Assembly (NCBI GenBank): GCA_902196205.1
Contig: CABIKM010000022.1
Location: 1-64,000, forward strand
Length of the DNA: 64,000 nt
Direction of reading: 5' to 3'
From: Candidatus Methylomirabilis lanthanidiphila
GTDB lineage: Bacteria > Methylomirabilota > Methylomirabilia > Methylomirabilales > Methylomirabilaceae
Position numbers and translations under genes: made by a program. Shown here piece by piece: positions 50,487 through 59,856 of the stretch. Numbering within the stretch: the first letter of the stretch is position 1; every line of letters starts with the position of its first letter. The notes under the pieces are model-generated. The model was not told the origin of the DNA. It was given only the letters and a program-made list of their open reading frames with translations, and did not search any database.

Positions 50487-51725
50487 GTTGGGGGGCGAGT
50501 CGTCTGGCGTTGCGTTTACCTGGACGGGGGCGCCGTTGGACAGTTGACTGAGACGCGACGTGGCCACTTGCTCCCCCGGCTTCAACCCCTCAACGATCTC
50601 AACCAGTCCATCCTGGCGCTCGCCGACCGTGATCTGTCGTTCCTCGACGATGCCGTCCTTTACCACGAACGCCTTCGTGATCCCCACAAAGTAGTAGACC
50701 GCTTCTTCCGGGACAAATGGAACCCCGTGATCCACCCGGATTTGCAGCCGCGCCTTGCCGAAGGAGCCCGGCTTCAGCAGCCCTTCACGATTGGGCACCC
50801 TGGCCTCGATCGGAAATGTCCGCGTGTCGGTAAAGACGGCCGGACCGACCCGCTGTACTGATCCCCTGAACTCGCGGCCAGGATAGGCCTCGACCTGCAC
50901 CTTCACCTCCTGCCCGGCCCGGATCTGTCCCTGGAACCGCTCCGGCACGGACGCCTTCAGCTTCAAGGGATTATCGCGGATGAGGGTCAGCAGTTTGGTG
51001 TTTTGCATGCTGCCGCCGGCGATATATTGGCCGACGGACACATCCCGTTGTTTGATGGAACCATCGATGGGCGCCAGGATCACCGTGTACTGGAGGTTCC
51101 GACGAGCGAGCTCTAACGCCGCCGCCTGCTCCCGGAGCTGATCCCGAAGCGCCCGTACCTGGTCCAGGGCATTATCAAGCGCTGCCTTCAAGGCATCGCG
51201 TTTCGCCATCGCCGTATCAACGTCGTTGCGCGACACGGCCCCTTCCTTGTATAGGCCCTGCATCCGCTCATACCATAAGGCGGCGTCATCATAGTTGGCC
51301 TTGGCCTGGCGGACCATCGACTGACGATCATCGGACAGTATTTCTCCGCCGTTCAGCGCCCCCAGCCGTGTCCGCGTCTGCTGCAGGATGGCCTCAGCCT
51401 TCTGAACCTGCAACTGAAAGTCGGCCTGATTAATCTGGAGCAGCGGCTGCCCAACCTTCACTCGGTCCCCCAGATCGACCATGATCTTCCCCAGATATCC
51501 CGAGACCTGAGCGTACACGACAACCTCTTCGTCCGCTTCGAGGGTCCCGACCGCTTCCACACGCCGCTGGAGATCTCGAGCCTCGACAGGGCTTACGGTG
51601 ATCGCGATGCTCTGATCTTTCGCCGTAGGCGCGCTGTTCGCGGCCTGCTCCCGCGAACACCCCAGGAGGGCCAGCAGCAGAAGCAGCGAAATCCCGGATA
51701 GTCGGGACAGGACGCAGCGCTTCAT
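50481..51725 (-). CDS. RND efflux periplasmic adaptor (membrane fusion protein)
   Basis: A lipoprotein signal (LLLLLALLGCSREQAA) begins the protein. The lipoyl-like halves include VEAVGTLEADEEVVVYAQVS and VSVGQYIAGGSMQNTKLLTL, the hairpin spans about residues 95-205, and a beta-barrel and membrane-proximal domain follow. It should link the permease to an outer-membrane channel, which is not encoded here. The start overlaps the end of the TetR gene by four bases. Confidence 0.92.
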   Translation of the reverse strand: MKRCVLSRLSGISLLLLLALLGCSREQAANSAPTAKDQSIAITVSPVEARDLQRRVEAVGTLEADEEVVVYAQVSGYLGKIMVDLGDRVKVGQPLLQINQADFQLQVQKAEAILQQTRTRLGALNGGEILSDDRQSMVRQAKANYDDAALWYERMQGLYKEGAVSRNDVDTAMAKRDALKAALDNALDQVRALRDQLREQAAALELARRNLQYTVILAPIDGSIKQRDVSVGQYIAGGSMQNTKLLTLIRDNPLKLKASVPERFQGQIRAGQEVKVQVEAYPGREFRGSVQRVGPAVFTDTRTFPIEARVPNREGLLKPGSFGKARLQIRVDHGVPFVPEEAVYYFVGITKAFVVKDGIVEERQITVGERQDGLVEIVEGLKPGEQVATSRLSQLSNGAPVQVNATPDDSPPNP

Positions 51726-52324
51726 CGCTCAATCCCCTTTAGAAAGATCGAGACAAACTGCTCGACCACCTCTTCCGGTGAAGAACGGGCGGGTCGCTTG
51801 ACCCCGAACAGTTCATGGATCAACAGGTAATGCACGATCATCCCGATAAACCCTCGCGCGGCAACCAGCGGATTCATCGATCGAAATCGCCCCTCCTTGA
51901 TCCCTTTACGAATGTAGTTGCCCAGAAACTCATGCAGCCGCTTCACGCGAGACTCGAAGAAGATGTCGGACAGCTCGTGCCCTTCGAGGGCGCTGAACAG
52001 CAGCAGCCGCATGAGGCTCGGGTCGGATTCGGTCTGCTCAATCATCTTCAGCCCTACCGCTCGAAGCACGCCGGCATCATCTCTTGTTCGCGCCACGATC
52101 GCCGCGCTTGCCAGCAACTCCTCCGTTGCGGACTTTGTCTCGATAATCGCGAAGTACAGCTCGCGCTTCGTGGCAAAGTGCCTGAAGACCATCGCCTCGC
52201 TGATGCCGGCGGCCGCTGCAATCTCGCGCGTCCTGGTCCCCCTGAACCCCTTTCGCGAGAACAAATCCACCGCCGCCTCGACAATCTGCCGCCGCCGCTC
52301 TTCGGCGCTCAGACGTGCTTTCAT
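51722..52324 (-). CDS. TetR/AcrR family regulator of the RND pump
   Basis: The N-terminal HTH is RQIVEAAVDLFSRKGFRGTR, then EIAAAAGISEAMVFRHFATK, followed by a helical ligand-binding domain that ends EVVEQFVSIFLKGI. ATG 52324 is used because the upstream frame runs through a dispersed repeat. It begins the pump operon and probably represses it through the dyad at 52453-52474. Confidence 0.92.
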   Translation of the reverse strand: MKARLSAEERRRQIVEAAVDLFSRKGFRGTRTREIAAAAGISEAMVFRHFATKRELYFAIIETKSATEELLASAAIVARTRDDAGVLRAVGLKMIEQTESDPSLMRLLLFSALEGHELSDIFFESRVKRLHEFLGNYIRKGIKEGRFRSMNPLVAARGFIGMIVHYLLIHELFGVKRPARSSPEEVVEQFVSIFLKGIER

Positions 52325-52359
52325 ACTTTCCCCTCTGACACTATCCTTACCCTCTGAAA

Positions 52360-52401
52360 CCCCCTCCGTCCCCCCTTTATAAAAGGGGGGTGCTGGGGGA
52401 T
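52360..52401. repeat. Dispersed C-run/G-run palindrome, copy 2
   Basis: The core is CCCCCC-TTTATAAAA-GGGGGG with a GCTGGGGGATTTGGG flank, the reverse complement of the element at 46590-46640. It sits between the TetR gene and its candidate operator, in the 5' leader. Confidence 0.7.
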
Positions 52402-52452
52402 TTGGGATGGGGAGATTTCGGTCACGCCAGGTCCCTGCCATAACATTAAAAC

Positions 52453-52474
52453 AAGTAAGCACTTACATACTTAC
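52453..52474 (-). promoter_or_regulatory. Candidate TetR operator
   Basis: The perfect dyad GTAAG-CA-CTTAC is at 52455-52466, followed by another ACTTAC half-site at 52469-52474. It lies about 130 bases upstream of the TetR-family gene in an AT-rich stretch, where such repressors usually bind. Confidence 0.5.
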
Positions 52475-52617
52475 GCGAACCAATAGAAATGTCAACTCTT
52501 TTGCGAGAGACTGAACGCTGAATCACGAGAGGAGGCAGACCGGTTACCACGCGCACCATCAACAGCGGAACGACGCGCGCGTAACGGGGGGCTATTGCAG
52601 ACTGGCGCGGTCGTCCC

Positions 52618-52875
52618 CTACTCGGTCACCTTCAAGACCTGGTCGTGCTGGCGGACACGCTCGCGGACCTTGATCCCGATCAACTGGCCAGACTCCGCTC
52701 GCTGGAGGGACTGGTGTTCGAGCTGGATCGAGTCCACCCGCTGGGTCAGTTCGGTCGTGTGACCCTTGATATGAATGGTATCCCCCACCGTTAACTGGCC
52801 TTCGGTGATCTCGATGGCGGCGACCCCCACCTTCGCGAAATAGTCTTTGACGTAACCTATACGTACCTCGGCCAT
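52618..52875 (-). CDS. EF-Tu domain-2-like small protein
   Basis: The whole 85-residue product is one beta-barrel similar to translation factor domain 2: IGYVKDYFAKVGVAAIEITE, LTVGDTIHIKGHTTELTQRV and AESGQLIGIKVRERVRQHDQ, then VLKV. There is no GTPase domain. Such stand-alone barrels are annotated as translation elongation factor-like, and their role is not known. A GGAGGAAAG site precedes the ATG. Confidence 0.82.
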   Translation of the reverse strand: MAEVRIGYVKDYFAKVGVAAIEITEGQLTVGDTIHIKGHTTELTQRVDSIQLEHQSLQRAESGQLIGIKVRERVRQHDQVLKVTE

Positions 52876-53100
52876 GGTCTTTCCTCCTTGCTATTGCACA
52901 ACACAGCGTGACCCTCGCTCTGATCCCCTATTTCAGTTGCGGAGAATGTTTACCTGTATAGAGCCGCTATAGAGCCGCACGCGGCCGCGGAGACTGTTTT
53001 ATCATATCGCGGCACATACGGAGAGTCAAACGCCCACGGGCCGGGACCGCTGATATTCGTCATCGCGCAAGACGTCGTGTCAAAAGCCTAACGAAATTGC

Positions 53101-53129
53101 TTGACCCAGCATCCTGGAGAGCGTAATTT
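53101..53129 (+). promoter_or_regulatory. Candidate promoter for the glucan phosphorylase gene
   Basis: TTGACC at 53101-53106 and TAATTT at 53124-53129 are 17 bases apart, about 120 bases before the ATG. The remaining gap 52876-53250 shows nothing else recognisable. Confidence 0.45.
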
Positions 53130-53250
53130 CATGCGAAATGGAGTAGATGAATGAACACCCGCGTAACGCCCTCACCGAAGCAATGACGTTACGAGGCAAT
53201 GGTCGTACTCTACTGCACTTTTGGACGGTAAGGAGGGGAACAACAGATTT

Positions 53251-54954
53251 ATGAAGATTGAGAGGCCTGCGCCGCAAACGATCGCTTACTTCTCCATGGA
53301 GGTCGCCCTTGAAAGCCCTCTGCCCACCTACAGCGGAGGGCTTGGTGTATTGGCGGGTGATATGCTGCGCAGCGCGGCAGACATGAGACTATCCATGGTT
53401 GGTGTGACCCTGCTGCATCGAAAGGGCTACTTTCTTCAACGGCTCGATGATGAGGGACGCCAGTCCGAGGAGCCGGCAGCGTGGCCGGTAGACCAATTCC
53501 TCCAGCTTACGGATAGTACGTGCCAGGTGGAGATCGAGGGACGGCAGGTCACTGTACGCGCGTGGCAGTACCTGATCACCGGTGCGTCAGGCGCCGTCGT
53601 CCCAGTGTTCCTGTTGGATACTGATCTGCCCTCTAACGATCCGTATGATCGCACGCTGACCGACTACTTGTACGGCGGCGACCAGCGGTATCGCCTGTGC
53701 CAGGAGGTCATTCTCGGGGTGGGCGGCGTGCGCGTGCTGCGGGCGATGGGGTACACCCGGGTCTTCAGGTTCCATATGAACGAAGGTCATGCGGCTCTCC
53801 TCGCGCTGGAGTTGTTTGCCGAGGAGTTCAAGCAGATGCCGCAGCGACGCGAGGATGCCGTTGATGCGGTGAAGCGCCTCTGCGTCTTCACCACTCATAC
53901 GCCGCTTCCCGCCGGCCACGATCAGTTTTCCCTCGATCTGACCGAACACGTCTTAAGCGGGAACCAGTGGGAAGCGTTACAAGCCCTCGGCTGTTGCAAC
54001 GGCTCGCTCAACATGACACGTGTGGGACTCCGTTTAAGCAATTACGTGAACGGGGTGACCAAACGGCACAGTGAGGTGTCACGCACCTTATTTCCGGATC
54101 TCGCCATCGGCTCCATCACCAACGGCGTACATTCCGCCACCTGGGCCGCCCCGGCATTTCGCGCCCTCTATGATCGATACACCCCGGCTTGGCGAGAGGA
54201 CAGCCTCCTCTTGCGGTACGCCCTTGGCATTCCCCTGGACGCCATTCGGCAGGCCCATGACGACGCCAAGCAGTTGCTGATCAAAGAGGTCAACAGAACG
54301 GCAAGCGCGCCCTTCGATCCCCATGCCTTTACCATTGGCTTCGCAAGGCGGGCGACGTCGTACAAGCGCCCGGATCTCCTTTTTTACGATTCAGAGCGGC
54401 TCAGACGCATTTCGGTCCAACACGGCCCGCTGCAGGTCATCTTTTCCGGAAAAGCCCATCCCAGGGATGAAGAAGGTAAGGCGCTCATTCAACACATATT
54501 CCGTCGGGCGAAGGAACTGGCGCCAGAGGTCAAGGTCGCCTACTTACCGAATTACGATATGGATCTGGGTCTGCTGCTCACCTCAGGCGCAGATCTATGG
54601 CTCAACACACCACAGCCGCCGTATGAAGCATCCGGCACCAGCGGGATGAAGGCGGCCCACAACGGCGTACCGAGCCTCAGCGTGCTCGACGGCTGGTGGC
54701 TGGAAGTGCCTGTGGAAGGGGTGACAGGCTGGAGTATCGGTTCCCGTGACAATGGAACGGTATTCGAGAGGCGGGACGACAGAGATGCAGAGGAACTCTA
54801 CTGGAAGCTGGAGGGCACAATCCTCCCCCTCTACTACGGCGATCCCCTCAAATGGGCAGAGTTGATGCGATTCACGATCGCGCTTAACGCCTCCTTCTTC
54901 AATACCGATAGGATGATCCACGAGTACGTCACGCACGCCTACCGAGATCGATAG
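53251..54954 (+). CDS. glgP: Alpha-glucan phosphorylase (short form)
   Basis: It releases glucose 1-phosphate from glycogen-like glucans. Landmarks are IAYFSMEVALESPLPTYSGG, FRFHMNEGHAALLALELFAE, FTTHTPLPAGHDQF, GFARRATSYKRPDLLF and the PLP-binding lysine in EASGTSGMKAAHNGVPSLSV, followed by DGWWLE. At 567 residues it is the compact bacterial/archaeal form. ATG 53251 is used, with AGGAGGGG about 13 bases upstream. It agrees with the glucoamylase remnant in showing a glucan store. Confidence 0.92.
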   Translation: MKIERPAPQTIAYFSMEVALESPLPTYSGGLGVLAGDMLRSAADMRLSMVGVTLLHRKGYFLQRLDDEGRQSEEPAAWPVDQFLQLTDSTCQVEIEGRQVTVRAWQYLITGASGAVVPVFLLDTDLPSNDPYDRTLTDYLYGGDQRYRLCQEVILGVGGVRVLRAMGYTRVFRFHMNEGHAALLALELFAEEFKQMPQRREDAVDAVKRLCVFTTHTPLPAGHDQFSLDLTEHVLSGNQWEALQALGCCNGSLNMTRVGLRLSNYVNGVTKRHSEVSRTLFPDLAIGSITNGVHSATWAAPAFRALYDRYTPAWREDSLLLRYALGIPLDAIRQAHDDAKQLLIKEVNRTASAPFDPHAFTIGFARRATSYKRPDLLFYDSERLRRISVQHGPLQVIFSGKAHPRDEEGKALIQHIFRRAKELAPEVKVAYLPNYDMDLGLLLTSGADLWLNTPQPPYEASGTSGMKAAHNGVPSLSVLDGWWLEVPVEGVTGWSIGSRDNGTVFERRDDRDAEELYWKLEGTILPLYYGDPLKWAELMRFTIALNASFFNTDRMIHEYVTHAYRDR

Positions 54955-55018
54955 CCGTCAGGCTGCCTGCCGCCGGTTCCAGTTGCCCGCCCGTCACACT
55001 TGCTCTATAATGCCTGCG

Positions 55019-56251
55019 ATGATCTCCGCTAACGAGACGAAGATGCCGGTAACCCATAATGCTCCATTGCTGCGCGACACTATGGCCCGGTCGCTTCAGC
55101 GGGAGCTGGACAGCCTGAAGGCCGAGGGCCTGCATCGAAGGCTCAGACAGGTTGATGGTCCACAAGGCCCACGGATTTCCGTGGACGGCACAGAGGCGAT
55201 TCACTTCGCCGGAAGCGACTATCTCGGCTTGGCCTGCCATCCGCGACTGAAGCAGGCCGCCTGTCAGGCTACTATGCGGTATGGCTGCGGCGTCGCCTCA
55301 GCCCGTCTGATATCGGGTAACCACGATCTCTACCCTCAATTGGAGGAACGGCTTGCCTGCTTCAAGCAGGCTGAGGCGGCCCTCCTGTTCAGCACCGGGT
55401 ACCAGGCCAACCTGGGCGTGCTCTCCGCCCTGGTAGGCTCACAGGACGTGGTGTTCAGCGATGCGCTGAACCATGCCAGCATCGTTGATGGCTGCCGACT
55501 GTCGCGAGCCCAAGTCCGGATCGTCCCGCATAACGACCTCGCCGCCCTGGAGCGTCTGTTGGAACGAGAGCGCTCCGCCCGGCGACGCCTCGTCGTCGTC
55601 GACAGCCTTTACAGCATGGATGGGGACGTGGCGCCCCTGGCGCAGATCGTCGAACTGGCGGAGCGCTATGACTGCGTGACGATGGTAGACGATTCCCATG
55701 GCACCGGCGTACTGGGTAAGACCGGGCGAGGCGCCGCCGAGGCCGCGGGCGTACTCGGCCGGATCGATATTGAGACCGGAAGCCTTGCCAAAGCGCTCGG
55801 CGGATTTGGCGGGTATGTCGTCGCAAGCCGTACCGTCATCGAATACCTGATCAACCGGGCCAGACCCTTCATCTTTACGTGCGCGTTGCCGTCCGCGGTC
55901 GTGGCAACCGTGCTCGAGGCGCTTGCCGTCATGGAAGACGAGCCCGAGCGGCGACAGCGGCTGTGGGACAATACCCGATACATGAGGATTCGCCTGCGCG
56001 AGATCGGATTTGACGTCAACCCGAACGGGACCCAGATCATTCCGCTGGTGGCAGGAGAGCCTGAGCGGGCCATGCGTTTCTGCCAGGAGCTATTGAGCCG
56101 CGGGGTCTTTGCCCAAGGCATCCGTTACCCTTCTGTCCCTCGCGGAACGGAACGGATCCGCCTTACCGTGACCGCCTCCCACAACCGAGCCGATTTAGAT
56201 ATCGCACTGACAGCTTTGGCTGAGGCGGGGCGAGCCGTCCAACTCATCTAA
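55019..56251 (+). CDS. 8-amino-7-oxononanoate synthase-like alpha-oxoamine synthase
   Basis: A fold-type I PLP enzyme: IHFAGSDYLGLACHPRLKQA, SARLISGNHDLYPQLEERLA, FSDALNHASIVDGCRLS, MVDDSHGTGVLGKTGRG, the Schiff-base lysine in GSLAKALGGFGGYVVA, and IRYPSVPRGTERIRLTVTAS at the C-terminus. This is the BioF family. No other biotin genes lie here, so a different acyl-CoA/amino-acid condensation cannot be excluded. I chose ATG 55019. An upstream ATG at 54983 is also possible. Confidence 0.82.
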   Translation: MISANETKMPVTHNAPLLRDTMARSLQRELDSLKAEGLHRRLRQVDGPQGPRISVDGTEAIHFAGSDYLGLACHPRLKQAACQATMRYGCGVASARLISGNHDLYPQLEERLACFKQAEAALLFSTGYQANLGVLSALVGSQDVVFSDALNHASIVDGCRLSRAQVRIVPHNDLAALERLLERERSARRRLVVVDSLYSMDGDVAPLAQIVELAERYDCVTMVDDSHGTGVLGKTGRGAAEAAGVLGRIDIETGSLAKALGGFGGYVVASRTVIEYLINRARPFIFTCALPSAVVATVLEALAVMEDEPERRQRLWDNTRYMRIRLREIGFDVNPNGTQIIPLVAGEPERAMRFCQELLSRGVFAQGIRYPSVPRGTERIRLTVTASHNRADLDIALTALAEAGRAVQLI

Positions 56252-56275
56252 ATCATCCTCGGAAGGGGGGCAACG

Positions 56276-58990
56276 ATGGCGCAATACAATGACACCTCGG
56301 GTGATCTCAAGGGCAGGCAGATCGCCCTCCTGCTGCTCGTACTGGTTGTTTTTGCGGTTGGAAGTCAGACGGTCCCCCTCTACTCCGACTGGCTCTGGTT
56401 TGAGGAGGTGAAGCTTCCCAAGGTCTTTCTGACGGTCCTGACAACGCAACTGACGCTGGCTGTCGCATTCGGCCTGATCTTTGCGATTCTGGTGTACGTC
56501 AACCTGTACATGGCCAGTCGATTGACCACTACCGATGTCCTCCTTGAGGTGGAGGACAGGTTTGGGCTCCCCAGCCGCCTGGTGATCGAACCGTACTTTC
56601 GTCCGCTCTTGATCCCCGGCGCTTTCGGGCTCGGAGTCCTTTCGGCATTCCGGGCGTCAGCCGCGTGGGAGCATTACATTCGCTTTGCGAACGCGCAGCC
56701 CTTTGGTATTGCCGACCCCATCTTTCAGGAGGACGTCGGATTCTATGTCTTCAAGCTGCCCTTCCTCTCCTTCCTGTACAGTTGGCTGATCACCTCGGTT
56801 GTCCTGATCCTCCTGCTGACTGCCGTGACTTACCTCCTCTTCCGGGGTATACAGATCACAGCTCGAGGACCCATCATCGCCAGACCGGCAAGGACGCACC
56901 TGCTCGTGCTCGCCGCACTACTGTTCCTGATTAAGGCCGTCGGCTATCGGCTCGACACCTATCAACTCCTCTACGCTCCCGGCGGAATGGTCTTCGGCGC
57001 CGGCTATAGCGCCATCAACGCGAACCTCCCGGCCCTCAATTTTCTGACGACCTTGGCCATCTTTGTCGCCCTTCTCTGCCTGGCCCAGATCTTTTACCAC
57101 GGCTGGAAACTGGTTCTGGTCGGTCTCGGTATGCTGGTCGTGGGCAGCGTCATTGGCCTTGGACTCTATCCCGGCTTCATCCAGCGCTTTCGCGTCGTCC
57201 CGAATGAGATCGTTGCCGAGAGCCCCTACATCACCCACAACATCCAGTTTACCCGCCAGGCGTACGGCCTCGACCGGATCGAGGAGCGAGAGTTTCCGGC
57301 CGAGGAGACCTTGACCCGGGAGGAGCTGCGGCGCAATGATCTGACGATCAAGAACATCCGGCTTTGGGACCACCGTCCACTGCTGACTACGTACGGCCAG
57401 CTCCAGGAGATCCGGACCTACTATAAGTTCATGGACGTCGATAACGACCGGTACCTGATCGACGGCGAGTACCGACAGGTGATGCTCTCGGCCCGGGAGA
57501 TGTCGTACCAGCATCTGCCCGGTCGGAGTTGGATTAATGAGCATCTGATCTTTACCCACGGCTACGGGGTCGTCTTTGGACCGGTGAACCGGATTACCCC
57601 GGAAGGGCTGCCGGAGTTCCTGATCAAGGACATCCCGCCTGTCTCAACCACGCCGATTAAGGTCACGCGCCCGGAGATCTACTTCGGCGAGGTCGCGAAC
57701 GACTACGTCATCGTCAAGACGCAGGCCCAGGAGCTGGATTACCCATCGGGCGACAAGAATGTCTACAGCACCTATACCGGTGAGGGAGGCGTACCTCTCA
57801 CGTCGCTCGGGCGAAAGCTGCTGTTCGCCACCCGCTTCGGAACGCTCAAGTTCCTCCTCTCGAAAGACCTGACGTCGGACAGCAGGATCATGTATCACCG
57901 GCAGATCTCCGAGCGAGTCAAAAAGGCGGCGCCCTTTTTGACCTTCGATCGGGACGCGTATCTGGTCATCGCTCGGGACGGCCGCCTGTTCTGGATCATC
58001 GACGCCTACACGACCTCGGATATGTACCCGTACTCCGAACCGATCCGAGGCGTCGGCAACTATATCCGCAACTCGGTCAAGGCGGTGGTCGACGCCTACA
58101 ACGGGAGCGTCAGCTTCTACATGGCCGATCCCACCGATCCCGTGATCAAGGCCTACGACCGGGCCTTCCCCGGATTGTTTCAACCGCTCGAAGCCATGCC
58201 GGACGACCTGAAGGCCCATCTTCGCTATCCTCAGGGGATGTTCAATGTCCAGGCCAGGCTCTACAGCACCTATCACATGCGGGATCCCCAGGTCTTTTAT
58301 AACAAAGAAGATCTCTGGAGCATCCCGGCTGAGATGGAGCCGTACTATACGATCATGCGACTTCCGGACGAGACGAAGGAAGAGTTCATCCTCCTCCTGC
58401 CGTTCACGCCGAATAAGAAAGACAATATGATTGCCTGGCTCGCGGCCCGCAGCGACCCTCCGCACTACGGCAAGCTGACCGCCTTCAACTTCCCCAAGGC
58501 GAAGCTGGTCTACGGCCCGCGACAGATTAACGCCCGCATCGATCAGGATTCCTTTATCTCGCAGCAGCTCTCGCTCTGGAGTCAACGCGGCTCTACCGTG
58601 ATCCGGGGCAGCATGCTGGCTATTCCCATCGAGCGATCGCTCCTCTACGTCCAGCCGCTCTACCTCGCCGCTGAGAAGGGGTCGCTCCCCGAACTGAAGC
58701 GGATCATCGTCGCTCATGGCAATCAGATCGCCATGGAGGAGAACCTGGAGTCTGCTTTGGCTCGAGTCTTTGGCGGTGCGGTGAGGGGATCGGTCGAGGC
58801 AAGGATTCCGTCTGGCGCAGGCGCACCCCCAGCGATTGACAGCTCACTCAAGGCGCTGGCGGCCCGCGCCTCCGACCATTTCACGCGAGCGCAGGAACTC
58901 CTGCGACAGGGCAACTTCGCCGGCTACGGCGAAGAGGTCAAGCGCCTGGAGTCGGCGCTGAAGGAACTCCGCACGCGCGCCGCCAAGTAG
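56276..58990 (+). CDS. UPF0182 family membrane protein
   Basis: Seven membrane helices occupy the first 310 residues (ALLLLVLVVFAVGSQTVPLY, FRPLLIPGAFGLGVL, VVLILLLTAVTYLLF and so on), followed by a 590-residue extracytoplasmic part with NDLTIKNIRLWDHRPLLTTY, YTGEGGVPLTSLGRKLLFAT and RDGRLFWIIDAYTTSDMYPY. Length and layout match UPF0182 proteins of actinobacteria, cyanobacteria and others. The function is unknown. GGAAGGGGGG precedes the ATG, 25 bases after the BioF-like gene. Confidence 0.92.
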   Translation: MAQYNDTSGDLKGRQIALLLLVLVVFAVGSQTVPLYSDWLWFEEVKLPKVFLTVLTTQLTLAVAFGLIFAILVYVNLYMASRLTTTDVLLEVEDRFGLPSRLVIEPYFRPLLIPGAFGLGVLSAFRASAAWEHYIRFANAQPFGIADPIFQEDVGFYVFKLPFLSFLYSWLITSVVLILLLTAVTYLLFRGIQITARGPIIARPARTHLLVLAALLFLIKAVGYRLDTYQLLYAPGGMVFGAGYSAINANLPALNFLTTLAIFVALLCLAQIFYHGWKLVLVGLGMLVVGSVIGLGLYPGFIQRFRVVPNEIVAESPYITHNIQFTRQAYGLDRIEEREFPAEETLTREELRRNDLTIKNIRLWDHRPLLTTYGQLQEIRTYYKFMDVDNDRYLIDGEYRQVMLSAREMSYQHLPGRSWINEHLIFTHGYGVVFGPVNRITPEGLPEFLIKDIPPVSTTPIKVTRPEIYFGEVANDYVIVKTQAQELDYPSGDKNVYSTYTGEGGVPLTSLGRKLLFATRFGTLKFLLSKDLTSDSRIMYHRQISERVKKAAPFLTFDRDAYLVIARDGRLFWIIDAYTTSDMYPYSEPIRGVGNYIRNSVKAVVDAYNGSVSFYMADPTDPVIKAYDRAFPGLFQPLEAMPDDLKAHLRYPQGMFNVQARLYSTYHMRDPQVFYNKEDLWSIPAEMEPYYTIMRLPDETKEEFILLLPFTPNKKDNMIAWLAARSDPPHYGKLTAFNFPKAKLVYGPRQINARIDQDSFISQQLSLWSQRGSTVIRGSMLAIPIERSLLYVQPLYLAAEKGSLPELKRIIVAHGNQIAMEENLESALARVFGGAVRGSVEARIPSGAGAPPAIDSSLKALAARASDHFTRAQELLRQGNFAGYGEEVKRLESALKELRTRAAK

Positions 58991-58993
58991 TGC

Positions 58994-59023
58994 GTAGGTC
59001 GGGTTAGCGCAGCGTAACCCGAC
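58994..59023. repeat. REP palindrome, left of RAYT
   Basis: A 30-base element beginning GTAGGTCGGG and ending GTAACCCGAC. GTCGGGTTA and TAACCCGAC pair around GCGCAGCG. It is the exact reverse complement of 59580-59609. Confidence 0.9.
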
Positions 59024-59035
59024 AATCTGATTCCA

Positions 59036-59572
59036 TCACTCGCGCCCCACGCCCTCGAACTCCATCGCGCCCTGGCCCCAATCCGCTGGATATACCCCAG
59101 CTTCAACATACCGGCGAAAGCTGGAATACGGCCACTCCACCACTGAGGACACCAGCCCGTGTTTAACCGGGTTGAAATGCACGTACTCGACGTGCCGGAT
59201 AACATCGACTTCGTCCCGGAGCGCATGTTCCCAATAACGATGCTGCCATACGGCCTGTTCTTGATTCGCTGTCCGCACACGATTCGGCTCACTGCGTAAT
59301 GCCGGGTCACAGTGCTTGGTGAACCACGTCTTGATGAGCCGCCAGCGCGTCGTGAAGTCGGCGTCGCCCGGCGGCAGCGTCCAGATGCAATGCAGATGAT
59401 CGGGCAGCACCACCATTGCGTCCACCTCGAAATGGCGAGTTGCACGGACGGTGCGGAACGCCGTTCGCAAAATGTCAACCGCATCCGCTGACGCCAAGAG
59501 CGGTCGCCGTTGCTCCGTGACCACGGTGAAGAAAAACGAGCCGCCCGGAATGAAGGCGCGTCGGTATCGCAT
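59036..59572 (-). CDS. REP-associated tyrosine transposase (RAYT)
   Basis: A Y1/HUH-type single-strand transposase related to IS200/IS605. The HUH motif is HLHCIW (about residues 59-64), and the catalytic tyrosine region is VDVIRHVEYVHFNPVKHGLV. FIPGGSFFFTVVTEQRRPLL is the family N-terminus. Length of 178 residues is normal for RAYTs. The gene is bracketed by perfect inverted REP copies, 12 bases after its stop and 7 bases before its start, the expected REPtron arrangement. It seems intact. Confidence 0.92.
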   Translation of the reverse strand: MRYRRAFIPGGSFFFTVVTEQRRPLLASADAVDILRTAFRTVRATRHFEVDAMVVLPDHLHCIWTLPPGDADFTTRWRLIKTWFTKHCDPALRSEPNRVRTANQEQAVWQHRYWEHALRDEVDVIRHVEYVHFNPVKHGLVSSVVEWPYSSFRRYVEAGVYPADWGQGAMEFEGVGRE

Positions 59573-59579
59573 TGGCTCC

Positions 59580-59609
59580 GTCGGGTTACGCTGCGCTAAC
59601 CCGACCTAC
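59580..59609. repeat. REP palindrome, right of RAYT
   Basis: Begins GTCGGGTTACGC and ends CCCGACCTAC, the exact inverted copy of 58994-59023. Together they define the likely mobile unit 58994-59609. Confidence 0.9.
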
Positions 59610-59779
59610 TCCCTTGACATATCCGCGGCCAGTGTGGCCCGATTACATATCTCTCCCATTGGGTTCGTTGTCAATAAGAAAGTCAGGTTGGATAATTCGC
59701 CTTTACAACCTTTGGCCTGTTCAGTACTCTTTGGTTAGCAAGACTCGCAACCGAGTGGACAGTATGGTGCATCAGGTGT

Positions 59780-59845
59780 GTCATTCCGAGCTTGACCCGG
59801 AATCCAGTACTTTTCTGGATTCCCGCTTTCGCGGGAATGACGTCC
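59780..59845. repeat. 66-bp dispersed palindromic repeat, copy 2
   Basis: Begins GTCATTCCGAGCTTGACCC and ends GCGGGAATGACGTCC, gap-free against 39117-39182. It lies directly before the ribosome binding site of the fatty-acid oxidation operon. Confidence 0.75.
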
Positions 59846-59856
59846 TTGGAGGAAGG

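Noticed and set aside
50344-50550. Plus-strand proteins made of repeating V-Q-G-S-R-F units
   Set aside because: They are translations of the GGTTCAA array, with no ribosome binding site or family.
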